Of a DNA stretch of 64,000 bases, positions 42,540 through 54,860 are shown one piece after another. Both the position numbers and the translations under genes were made by a program. The DNA is taken from assembly GCA_018902385.1 (NCBI GenBank), contig JABSSW010000019.1, positions 682,001 to 746,000 of the forward strand. The letters are read 5' to 3'. Every line of letters starts with the position of its first letter. The first letter of the stretch is position 1. Under the pieces are notes generated by a model. The model saw only the letters and a list, made by a program, of their open reading frames with translations, did not search any database and was not told where the DNA came from. This stretch comes from Physcia stellaris (Eukaryota > Ascomycota > Lecanoromycetes > Caliciales > Physciaceae).

Positions 42540-45223
42540 TTTCTGTTTCATTATCACGCACGAGACTTGAATTAGCAATTGAACGAATCAGTTGAACTTT
42601 CAATGATTTTCGCTCGTCATATGTCTTTTGAGATTCTTGAATATGTTTCTGCTCAGTCACCTCATATGATCGACCGAAGAATTGTTGCATTATTCAGTAC
42701 TATTTTACATTCATCGACGATCACGTCTGATGCACAACCGTGAGCTTCAAGGAGATCACCTGTTTCTGATGACTTTTTTCTCCATGTAGACCCCCTAAAG
42801 GTATTATCTACATTTTGATTTGGCTTCTGCATTCCCGCTTGGCCGCACCGAAAAGACTTGGAGGACCACTGTGGCCGTGACCTCCGCATTTGGCAGGTTC
42901 AAATTGAACGTCTGCAGAGATCGTCGCAACCATGCCATCAGACTGACGAGTGCTTCGGTCTCTCCCCAGTAGCTTTGTAGTCGGATCGTCTGGATTAAGC
43001 CAGCCCATCGTGCTCGCTGAGGTTTCGGTGATATTGTGGCCAGAGTCCCTTGTGGACTTGTTGCATCGCAGGAGTCATCGGCCTAGCCGAATCGACGATG
43101 CAGAATAGGTGCTTTCACAAGCATGTCAAGTATACGTTTCGCCGACGTTTAAAAGCTTGATTGCTTCGACAGTTGATTGTGATTCGCAAAGTGTATGATT
43201 TTGTCCGAATACACTATATAACGTAAGAACTAGACGTTTCGCCAGAATCTGTTTGCAGACGAATTAGCGAGACGAGAAATAGATATACTCAACGACCTGT
43301 TTCAACGTCGCATGGCGATGTATTTCGCTCCGAGCGAAGCCTGTTACACGCCGCAACCACATGGGAACTGATAGCTGCGTGTGCAACCATATGATCTGTA
43401 CAGATGCCTTCGCCGGGCAATAATGCCCAAATAATCCATAGAGCTCGTATAGACAGCGAATCGACGTCAAGCAGTTGAATGGTATACTAACGTCTTCGCC
43501 GAACGATATATTCCGCTTTTGACGTCGCTTGTGCTCGTCATCTGATCTAGTCGAAGCCTGCTGTACGCTGCACTCCTATGTAAATCGTATAGACGCAAGG
43601 CCGTCGCCGAGCAGTCAGATGATAGAATTGACGGCAAGCCTTATTGCATGCTCGTGACCCATTGTGAGTCCGCCAGACAAATTGTATACTCTTCCAGACC
43701 TGTTGCACGTTTGTTGAGCGTGTTGTTTGTCTTCCAGATCCAAAATACGTCAATTCGTGACTGAATGACTCGCATCTTCCTTGTCGATGTTTATGCCTTC
43801 GATCTTCAATTGGGCCGGACTTATACGGGCTCATTGTTCAAGCTACACCTCATATGGAGCCGTATCCTCGCCACGATGTATTTGTACGAATGCACCGAAG
43901 GCTCTATCCTGGCTATAGATAATAGAACCGACTGGTTCTTCCGGCTCGATGTGCTCGAAACGATTTATGGTGGAGAGGTTTTGCATTGCAGAATGCCAAG
44001 ACCGTATATTCACGTTGGCTTCGATAATTGCATCCAGGACAATCTCACGAAATCGGCTGATTTAGATCAACTCCTAGAAGCACCTACGGCTGTCCTTGTT
44101 CGAGAGTGCCACTCGTACGAAGTAGACGCCGAGGATCCGAGTTGCCTGCTGTTTAAGACTGCAGCATCGTGGCTAGGGACCTGGAGTGAAACTGCTTTGA
44201 GTTCAGCGAAAGACATTACTTCGGACTGACCTCTCTATTGCAATTAGCCATGCGGGATTTCCTGCGACAACGCTTGGTGCTAATGCCAGCAGAGCTCGTC
44301 GCGGGGGACCCGTTGCTGCTATTGCTTGTTGCTTGGTTATTGGGGCCTCCACTATGCGATGTGGACTTGATCGGAGGTGACCAAGTGGCCCAATTGTTGT
44401 TTTCTCCACGGTCAGCTCCTGCAGAACCGACACCTTTCTTGCTTGAAACAATATAAGCCTCATGGAGCTCAGGTGCGTTCTTGCTTGCTGCATTGACAGC
44501 TCACGCGGCCGAAACGTCGACGATACAGTGTATCTTGACTGACTCCCTGTTAGCCTTATCGAATTTGGGCTTCCTACCGTCATCTTGGCCTTGGGTTGCA
44601 TTGTATCCATATGATTCAACAGCCGTCGTGAAGCTCTTGTTCAGGCCAGCATCCGACCTGCTCTTGTGAATGTATTGGTGTTCTAGCTTTCTATGCTTTG
44701 CAGTGGAAGTCTGGAGGCCAGAGCCGTTGCTCTCGAGTTATTTCTCGATGGCTTGGGTATAGAAAGTCCATTCTGCATGGGTGCTCCGGCAAGCTGCGCA
44801 GGCTTTTCCAACTGCCTTGACGTTCTTGGCCTGCCGCTACTGCTATGGCAGTCGAGGATTTGGAACGATTGGCGCTTGTCGCTGGAGATGCCAATGAGGC
44901 CGAATGGTTAAAGCCACGTATGTAGGCTTGTCGTTGGATGGAGGTAGCTCCTGAAGCTCTGCTTTGAAGCTTCTAGCTCTTCAAGCTTGGACTCGCTCCC
45001 TAGACTGAACAATGGGTGATAGCAGGGCTATACAATCAGCCATGATTGCGATACTTAGCTGTATAGTGTAGGCTCTTCGTTCTCGGCCTGCTTCTCATCC
45101 AGGCTCTCGTAGAATCGATTTCTCGTTCGAATCGAAGCTCGAGGACGTAACAGCACGTCCAGTCGTTGAGCTGATAGCTATACACGAGTGGTGCTAACCT
45201 GATGGTTATGGTAGTTATTAGAA
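42540..45223. other. Low-mutation island within element A
   Basis: Ordinary base composition returns inside the AT-rich block: CC, CT, GG and AG are frequent here. The stretch aligns loosely with the mutated interior of element B around 48.2-51.4 kb, so it is element-derived and not host DNA. No host gene is seen. The longest frames (for example 43765-44229) lack recognisable domains. Confidence 0.6.
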
Positions 45224-45512
45224 TGTAAGGTGCACGGCACCAGAGATGTATAGCAGGAGACAGTATTATTCCTAGACTAATAACTGCAAAACTAACTATT
45301 TTCTAGAAGATCTGTTATATACACGTTCTGCTAGATGCAACGTACACATCAACTATCGCATATGCGCGAATATCGATGTGTTAATCGTTGTTGCGCTGAT
45401 TCTATTAATATCATGAAATTGCTCGTCTCATTGTATAATCGATCTGATGTTTCGAATCTTGACGGAATTCGGCCCGCACTTCCTGTAGACCTTGAATTCT
45501 GAGTTTCTTACA
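45224..45512 (-). repeat. LTR of element A, little-mutated copy
   Basis: A 289-bp terminal repeat, starting TGTAAGGTGCACGGCACC and ending TTTCTTACA. It is the least mutated of four related LTR copies in the window (39872, 45224, 45837 and 51391). Confidence 0.82.
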
Positions 45513-45517
45513 AAATT

Positions 45518-45831
45518 TTATATACACAAATCATGTTTTTATACAAATAAAAAACTAATTTATCGTTTTTCAAATCACAAAATTTCAACAGAATTTTTAC
45601 GTCGAATTAAATTTTGATTGAGTCACACATCGCAATGATTCGATTTTCGACGAATATTCATGATTTTTGATTGAATAACAGCGTCAACATTTGCATTCAA
45701 AAAACATGAACATATATAACGATTTCTTTTGCGTTTTTTTTTTTTTTTATCACAATTTCAAATTTCGAAATTTCGATTATCGTTTGACAAAACATTTTCA
45801 AAATCACAACGTGAATTGTAATATGAATTTT
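45518..45831. other. AT-rich spacer between elements A and B
   Basis: About 314 bp of AT-rich mutated DNA between the two target duplications. No gene or recognisable repeat. Confidence 0.5.
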
Positions 45832-45836
45832 TGTGA

Positions 45837-46136
45837 TGTAAAATTCAAAAAATGCGACATCAAAAATATATAACAAAAACGATTATATAATTAAATTAAT
45901 AATTGCAAAATTAATTGTTTTGCAAATTTTCAATTATATAAACAATTAATCTGTTGAATTTTGTACGAATTCGCAAATTTTCGCGCATGAATATTAAATG
46001 CGATATTCGAAATGTGAATTTTGCTAATTGCAAATCGAAATTGTTCGTTTCGCGATGTAATCGATTTGATGTTTCGAATTTGTTTAACGAAATTCGATTT
46101 GCATTGTTTGTAAATTTGAATTTTGAATGTTTTACA
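45837..46136 (-). repeat. LTR of element B, left copy
   Basis: A 300-bp terminal repeat, starting TGTAAAATTC and ending TTTTACA, homologous to the LTRs of element A. Confidence 0.78.
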
Positions 46137-49100
46137 CGCGTTTTTTTTTTTAACATCGAAATTTTTTTGAAATGACTTTTTTCATATGTTTTGCAACAAA
46201 AATTTTTGAATTTGTATATTTGTATGTTTTATTTTTAAAATTTGAAAAATCGTTATAATCGCGATTTTCGCATCTAGAAATTTCTTGATTTGAAAAAATC
46301 ATTATAATCGTGATTTTCGCATCGAATTTCATTTTTTTCGATTTTTAATCAATTTGCGTTAAAAATTTGAAAATCATTTTCGTGAATGATTCAAAAAAAA
46401 CATAATTTGATAATTTTATTGTTTGCTGTTTTCAATATCGAAAATTTGATTTCGTACAATTCACAATTTTCGATTTGATGATTGACAATTAATTGAATGA
46501 CAATGAAATTTGAATTTGAATCAATTTTTTTTTTTTTTTTTTTTTTTCATATATCGAAATCGATGAATTATTCGAAAAAAAAAATTAAACGCGAAAAACG
46601 TCGTAATCGCGATCGCATTGAATATCAAATTTCGAAATTTTTTTCGATTTTTTATTTTTATTTCACATTCACAATATTTAACGTTCAATTAAATCGAACA
46701 ACAATTTTTGAAAATGTTTTTAACACGATTCAATTTTTCATGCGTCGTAAATTTTAAACAATAAACAACACAAAATTGTGATATGAATGTCGAAAATGAC
46801 GTGACTGTTCGAATCAATGATTTTGTCAAAAAAATTATATTTGCAAACGTCATGATATTGAATTGTTTTCGAATCGATTGTATTATCGAAAGATTGCATT
46901 CGTCGTGTTATTGATTTTCAAATACGTTTTCGTTGTACGATTTGTTCGAAATTTGATCACTTTTTCGTCATTATTTTTTCGTCAATGTCGATGTCTTATA
47001 GTTGATAAATGAATTTTAACGAAATTTTTTTTTTTTTTAAATTGAATTTTTTCAAAAACAAAACGATTATTTATGCGATAAATTCATTTTTTGAATATTT
47101 TGATATTGTTTTTTTTGCATTTTTGTTTGATTCATTATTTTTGAATTTTGAATTATGCATATTTAACAATATGACGTATTTTTCGCGCATTTGTTTGCAA
47201 GTTTGATTTATTTTGAAAAATTTGACAAAATTTTGAACGATGATATTTTAAATTGAATTATGCGTGTTTCAAAAACAAATGAAATTTTTCATTAATCGTC
47301 AATCGTTTTATGTAACGTTCGAAACTGTATCGACGTTGTGTTTTGTACGACGAAAAAAAATCATGAAATTTTGTGTTTGTGCGTTTAATTTGTTATGAAA
47401 TTCATATAAAATTAATTCATATCAATTTTCGTTGAATTGAAACGATAATTTATCGTGTAATTTATGACGAAATGTTTGTTCGCAAATTTCTGATTCATGT
47501 TCGCATGTTCAAATTCTGTCAAAATGTTTGCAAAGACATTATATTTTGCAATTTATAATTTTGCGCACATATTAAGATATGAAAAAATGTTTAAAACATA
47601 TTCGTGACATATTTATTCTTGTTCACATGTTCAGATTTTGACGAGATGTTTGTAATGATTTATTTGTTTCGCAATTTGCGATCGTGTTTGCATGTTCGTG
47701 ATTTGATTTTTTTGTATATTTAATTCGAACGAAATGTCATGATCGTTGATTTATATTTCGTTTTCGATTTGTCGCATTACATGAAAAATATACATGAATT
47801 TCGACGAAACGTTTGCAACGATTTATATGTTTTGCAATTTGCGATTTCATCGTATTTCTTGATTCTTGTTTACATGTTCAAATTCTGAATCGTGTTTGCA
47901 TGTTAAAATCGTGTTCGATATTCAATAAATCATTTCGCTTGTTTGATTCGATCACATATGTTTTGAAATATTTTTCATCAAAATGTTCGATCAAATGCGT
48001 TTCACATCGAAAATCTGATCAAAAATCGTCATATTTCACAAAAAACGTTTTTTTTTTTTTATTTTCACGAAACGTACAAACAATTCGCGTGTCATAATAT
48101 TTCGTTTGTTTTTGTCAATGTGAACGTGATATATCAAAAATAATTAATTTTTGTTTCGTTTGAATCACGCACGAAATTTTCGACAATGAACGAATCAATT
48201 CGACAAAAATGTTAATGATTTTATCGTCATATGTTTTTTTTATTTCAAATTTTTGAATATGTTTTTGTTCAATCATTCATTGATCAGATTCGAAAATTCG
48301 CGCATTATCAATATTATTACGCAATGAACGAATCGATTCGACAAAATTGTCAATGATTTTATCGTCACATGCACATGTTTTTGAATATGTTTTCGTGCAA
48401 TCATTTCGTTGATCGATTGAAAAATCGTTGCATTGTCAATATTAATGTTTTTTATTTATCGACGATCACGTTTGATGCACAATCGAAAACAAAAACGAAA
48501 TCATTTCGAAAAATTAATTTTTCGTTGTTAAAAGTCGAGCGAATTTTTTATTTTTTTGAAAATCATTCGAGCACGAAATATTTTTTTCAACTGAAAATTC
48601 TTTGTAAAACATAATTTTTTTTTTTATTTTATTTTTTTGTTTTTTGTTTGATCGCATCGAAACAATTTGAAAAAAATATTAATTTTTTTATTTGACAAAT
48701 TCGAGTTGATCGATTTGTTTGCAAAAATCGTCGCAAATACGTCAAATTGACGATTGTTTTTGAATTTTTTTTCTCAATGATTTTTTTTTTTTGAGTCGTC
48801 TGTTGTGTTTGTTGAGATTTCGATGACACTATGATCAAAATTTTTTGTGAATTTGTTTTATTGCAGAAGTCTTTTTGTCGAAAAATAGAATTTATTGTTT
48901 TGTTCTAAACGTCGATTTTCACGCGAACGATTTAGTCGAATCGAATTGTTGCAAAATAGATATTTTCAAAAATTTGCAAAAATGCGTTTCGTCGATGCAA
49001 ATTTGAAAAATTTCGAAAATTAAAAAAATTATTTATCGATATTTTTTTGTTTTGATTTTTATTTATAAAATTTTGTTGAATTTTTTAATTTTGAAATCAA

Positions 49101-51390
49101 AAAATCAAATTTATTGAAATTTTTTGATTTGCGTCGAACATTTTTTATATAATAATTCATTTTGTTGATTTGCACATTCATCGAAAAAACGACAAAATTT
49201 TTTTATTTTTGCGTTTGCACATTTTGAAAAAAACGAACATGAACGATAATTCGTGAAATATATGATTTTTGTTTGAATACATTATAACGTATAAATTTAA
49301 ACGTTTCGTCAAAAATTTATTTTGCAAACGAATCAACGAAACAAAAAATAAAACGATATATTCAACAATTTGTTTCAATGTCGTTTGACGTTTTGTATTT
49401 TGTTTCGTGCGAAATTTGTCGTATGTCGCATGTTTCAATCATATGAAAATTTGTAATTTCGTCAAACGATAAAATCGAATAATTCACATGAACGAAAATT
49501 GTTTGAAAATTTCGTTACATTTTTTAATTTGTATAAATGCAAAATCGTCGTCAAACAATCAAATAATAAAATAAACGTTTTCGTCGAACGATGATAATCA
49601 AATGAAAATGTAAAAATTGAAAAATTTGATAAAATTATTTTTTAAATATTTGTTTAAATAATTTCTCAATATTGTTAATTATTTTTCGATAAAAAATAAA
49701 TAATGTTATGAAATGATTTTTTGTTCAATTGCAAATTTTATTGCATGTTTATGATTTATTGCATATTCATGATTCATTGCGAATTCGTTAAACATATCGC
49801 GTGTTCGTCAAATTTGTTGCGTGTTTATTGAACGAATTGTATGTTCGTTGAATTCAAAATTTATTCGATTCATGATTCGACGATTCGCGAATTTTATTGT
49901 CGATATTTTTGCATATGTTTTGATTTTCAATAAAATTAAATTTATACGAATTCATTGTTCAAATTGCATTTTATGTAAAATCGTATTTTCGTTACGATGT
50001 ATTCGTACGAATACATCGAAAATTTTGTTTTGATTGTGAATAATAAAATCGATTAATTTTTTTCGATTTTATGTGTTCGATATGATTTATGATGAAAAAA
50101 TTTGCATTAAAAAATGTCAAGATCGAATTTGATCGATATATTCATCTTGATTTTGTTGTTCGAAAACAATTTCACGAAATTGATTGATTCAAATCAATTT
50201 TTAAAAACATAAACGACTGTTCTTGTTCGAAAATTATATTCGTACGAAACAAACGTCAATGATTTGAATTACTATTTAAAATTGCATTTTCGTGATTAAA
50301 AATTTGAAATGAAATTGTTTTGAATTCAATAAAAACATTATTTTTCAAATTGATTTTTTTATTGCAATTAATCATGCAAGATTTTTTGCGACAACGTTTG
50401 ATGATAATGTCAACAAAATTCGTCGCGAAAAATTCATTGATGTTATTGTTTATTGTTTATTGAACAATTCATTATACGATTTGTTTGAAAATGATCAATT
50501 GATTCAATTGTTGAATAATTCAATGATTGTTGTTTTTTTTGATCAATTTTTGCAAAATTAACATTTTTTTTGTAAAACAATATGAATTTTTTGCATTGTT
50601 TTAAATACAATTTTGTTTGTTGCATTGACGATTCACGTCGTCGAAACGTCAACGATACAATGTATTTTGATTGATTTTTGTTAATTTTATCAAACGTAAA
50701 TTTTTTATCGCGATTTTCGTTTTGAAAATCATTGTATTTATTGAAAACGTCATGTGATTTTTTTTTTTCAAAATGTTTTGTTTCAAATTTTTGTTGCAAT
50801 CACGATTTGATTTAATTTTGAAAATGTATTGATATTTTAATTTTTATGTTTTGCAATGAAAATAAAATGATTTGAATCGTTGTTTTCGAATGATTTTTCG
50901 ATGATTTAAATGAAAATTCATTTCGCATGAAAATTCTGACAAATTGCGCAGATTTTTTCATTCATTTTGACGTTTTTGATTTGTCGTTATTGTTATGAAA
51001 AATCAAAATTTGAAACGATTGACGTTTGTCGTTGAAAACATCAACGAAATCGAATGATTGAAATCATTTATGTAAACTCGTTGTATTAAAATGATTTGCA
51101 TTCGCAATTTTGTTTTGAAATTTTCAATTTTTTCAAGTTCGAATTCGCTTTTTAAATTAAACGATACGTGATAACAAAACAATACAATCAATCATAATTG
51201 CGATACTTAATTGTATAATATAAATTTTTCGAATTTCACGACATTGTTTTTGTTTGTTTTTCGTTCAAATTTTCGTAAAATCGATTTTTTGTTCAAATCG
51301 AACGTCGATGACATAACACGTTCAATCATCAATTGAATTGCTTGCTATATACGAATGATATTAATCTGATGATTATAATAATTATTAAAA

Positions 51391-51687
51391 TGTAAAATTC
51401 AAAAAATGTGACATTAGAAATGTATAACAGAAACGATTGTATAATTAAATTAATAATTGCAAAATTAATTGCTTTGCAAATTTTCAATTATATAAACAAT
51501 TAATTTGTTGAATTGTACGAATTCGCAAATTTTCGCGCATGAATATTCATGCGATATTCGAAATGTGAATTTTGTTAATTGCAAATCGAAATTGTTCGTT
51601 TCGCGATGTAATCGATTTGATGTTTCGAATTTGTTTGACGAAATTCGATTCGCATTGTTTGCAGATCTAAATTTTGAATATTTTACA
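51391..51687 (-). repeat. LTR of element B, right copy
   Basis: A 297-bp terminal repeat, starting TGTAAAATTC and ending ATTTTACA, matching 45837-46136. The target duplication TGTGA follows it directly. Confidence 0.78.
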
Positions 51688-51692
51688 TGTGA

Positions 51693-54534
51693 CATCGTTA
51701 ACATTTTTTGATCAGAAAATTCGCAACGATAAACATGACGTTTCAACAAACGATCGATACGTTGTCGTTTTCAATTCAAACGTTGAATTTCAAAACGATA
51801 TATCGTCAAAATCACGAAATTTACAAACAAGTCATTGTTCATTGCGAAATGAAACAATTCGTTCAATTAAATTTCAAACAACAATGCAAAATATTGATTA
51901 TGATAATCATTATTTTGTTTGAATGTTCGAAATCGAAACAATCAAAATTGCAACGAAATCAAATCAAACGTCATGAATTGAACAAAACACGAACAATTTT
52001 CAAAATTTTCGAAAAAACGAATTCGTTGAAAAATGAAAATAAAAAAATTTTGAATCATGTTTTGAAATTGCGCGCGACGCAAATAAAAACAACGTTTCGA
52101 ATTGTTTTGTAATCATGTTGCGAAAAAGAAAAAAAAACGAACGTTGATATAAAATAAAAATTGCAAACTGTAATGAAAAAAAAAAAAAAATAACAAATAT
52201 AAAAATTGATCGTCGTTGAATTCGAAAATTGTTTTGTTATGAAATGTATTCGCAATAATTGTTATACACAATATAATTGTCATTTCTTTTCAGATTCGAA
52301 TCGAATGTTGATATAAAAACACAAAAATTGAAATGTAAATTTGTTAAAATCAACGCGACATCAAATATATATCAGAAAAACAAAAAAAAAAAAACGATGT
52401 AATTTAACGCGAAATGTTTTTGATTATAATTGACGAAATTGATTGAACAAAATTTTTGTCGTCGATTAAAACAACGATTGTTTGTTTTGATCGTTAAATT
52501 ATTTTGTTGTTTAACGTGTTTCGCGAAAATTTACATTTATTTGATTTTTAATGTGTTTTTGTTATGTATACAAACATGTCATTTATTTTTCGTTTGATTG
52601 TTTGTATTTTGCAAAATTGCGATATCGAAATCGATTGAATTATTAACACAATTTCAAATGTATTAAATCATCGTTAATTTCAAATATGATTTTTTTGTTG
52701 TTGAAATGATCGATTATGACGATCAACAACAAAAAAAAAATGAAATATTGTTTTTTGTTATATTCATATTCATACTTTTAACAAAATTTTTTCGTCAAAT
52801 TTCGAATTTAAATATTCGAATGAACGATAAATGAAACAACGTTAATAATATTTGTTGCAATCGTTGTTTTTCATAATTTGTATTTTGCGATGTTTTTCGA
52901 AATATTCAAAATTAAAAACACAATTGCGAAAATTAACGAATCGTCACAAATATTTGATCATGACAATTTAAAATTTTCGTAACACGATTGTTGTCGATGT
53001 TAATTTGAAATTCAAAATATGACAAAATGTTCGAAAAAAATTAAATTAACAAACGTGATATTTCGATCGCATTTGAATCGATTTGAACGTTTATGAACAA
53101 TTTTCGATCGTGTTCAATAATTTCAACAACAATTAAATGATATTAAAAATGAATATCGAAAATATTTGAATACAATTTATAAATCGTGCATTCGCGAAAA
53201 TTTTTTGCATTCGAATACGATATTCGAAATTTTTATAATTGACGAAATTGTAAAAAATTATATATTGTTTGACATCGAATCAAATTTGCATTAAATTCAA
53301 TTCGTTTTCAATCATATTTTAAATTTTTGTCAATTTTTTTTGATTTTGTTTGAATATATTTCGTGTTGCAATTTTCGTTTTTGATTTTTAAAAATCGAAA
53401 AAAACGAAATAAATCGTGAAAAATGTGTGAACAAAAAAAAAAATTGAAAAACGAATTGAAAAATGATTTGAACACGAAAAACGAATTGAAAAAAAAATGA
53501 ATTAAAAACGAAAAAAAAAAAAAAAAAAAATTGAAAACGAAAAAAAAAAATGAAAAATCGTTGTCGTTACGACAATTCGCACAAAAATGTTGAAATTGAT
53601 GCATTTAATATTTTGAATCGAATTGATCGCAAAATATCGATTTTTTGAAAAATTGTGCGTCGATTTTTTTTACAATTGAATACGTTAAATTTTAATACAA
53701 ATCATTAAATCAATATGTTTTTTTTTATTTGCATTGATGATTTATTTTGATTTAATTTAATGAAAAATTGCAAATAACGAAATTCATAAAAATACATTTC
53801 GAAAATCGCGATTTTTCAAAAACGAAAAAAATCGCATCGTTAATTTTTGACATTTTTCAATTTATATAATTCACAATATATGAATTTCGATTCAAAATTT
53901 ATATTTACATTTTTTTTTTCAATATTTGCACAAATATATTAAATTTCAAATATTTATCGTGATTTTATCGATGAAAATAATTGAAATAATTATGTTTTTT
54001 GATCGACACATTTCGTTATAACAATTTTTTTTTAAATAAAAATGTAACAACATCGAAAACGACATTGAATAATTGAAATTTTATGATAAAATTGATATTG
54101 CACGATTTTTTTGATAATATTAAATTTGCGCGTTTTCGTTTGCAATTGTTGTTGATTTTTTGAATTCAATAAAACAAACATATTTTTTTTTTTATATTAA
54201 ATCGATATTGTCGAATATTGTAAAATATTAATTTTTGATTGTGATAAAAATCGATTACAATTTTTTTGATATTGACATGATTGAATTTGTCATTCAATAT
54301 TTCATTTCGAATCAATTTTTTTCAAAAAAATATAAATTATTTTGTACGTTTTTTTGTTTATTTTTAAATCGATGCGAATGCGATCATTTGTTCAATAATT
54401 CACGTTCAATTTTTTTCAAATTTTTTCACGAAAACATTGTGAATAATTATTGTGTTCGATATTTTCGATATGTAATTCGCGCACATACGAACGTGTCAAA
54501 CACGCATTTTAAAACAATTAATGTTATAAATTTG
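51693..54534. repeat. AT-rich, heavily mutated repeat-derived DNA
   Basis: A 2.8-kb stretch without a supported gene and with the same CpC/CpT depletion. A-rich runs near 53.4-53.55 kb create low-complexity frames. Element C is inserted at its right end. The original element is not recognisable. Confidence 0.65.
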
Positions 54535-54539
54535 CGAAT

Positions 54540-54860
54540 TGTAAGAAATAAGAATCCAGAATCTCCGGAAGTGCGACTCGCATCCCGTCAAGCAATTCGG
54601 TTATCGAAATTCGAATGACTTCGAAAAAAAATCAGTTTCAATCACTTTACAACTCGATCAACGATAAACTCAACAAGCTCATATTTTCAGTCGAAATCGA
54701 TCGAATTCGTACGATTGAATAAATAAAATGCAAATAAAAAGCAGCTGCAGAACGTAGTCTGTTTTGTAGCGATTAATAAATCAATATACTACATCTCAAG
54801 CTATACATCTCTGATGTCAATAATTCATTAGACTATACTATTTCTAATACGAGTTTTACA
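54540..54860 (+). repeat. LTR of element C, left copy
   Basis: A 321-bp terminal repeat starting TGTAAGAAATAAG and ending GAGTTTTACA. Directly inside it is TTCTAATCGCTATCATACC, a leader shared with element A on the opposite strand. Confidence 0.88.

Larger units (their letters stand above)
39872..45512 (-). mobile_element. LTR retroelement A, fossil (same family as B)
   Basis: A 5.64-kb LTR element with LTRs at 39872-40159 and 45224-45512. They start TGTAA and end CTTACA, and a 5-bp target duplication AAATT flanks them (39867-39871 and 45513-45517). The orientation is inferred as minus: the sequence just inside the right LTR, read on the minus strand, matches the leader region of element C. 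The superfamily is probably Ty3/gypsy through that relationship; the pol region is too decayed to name. The element is broken throughout, with many breaks. Its left half is strongly mutated and its right half (about 42.5 kb onward) nearly unmutated, so LTR divergence cannot serve as a clock. Confidence 0.8.
45837..51687 (-). mobile_element. LTR retroelement B, fossil (same family as A)
   Basis: A 5.85-kb element with LTRs at 45837-46136 and 51391-51687 and a 5-bp target duplication TGTGA (45832-45836 and 51688-51692). LTRs and interior align with element A, so orientation is taken as minus. It is mutated over its whole length to the AT-rich, CpC/CpT-depleted state. It is thoroughly broken, with very many breaks, and no domain can be named. 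It looks older than element C, or more intensely mutated. Confidence 0.78.

Noticed and set aside
43765-44229. A 154-residue frame in the low-mutation island as a host gene
   Set aside because: It lies inside element A between its LTRs, aligns with element B and has no recognisable domain.
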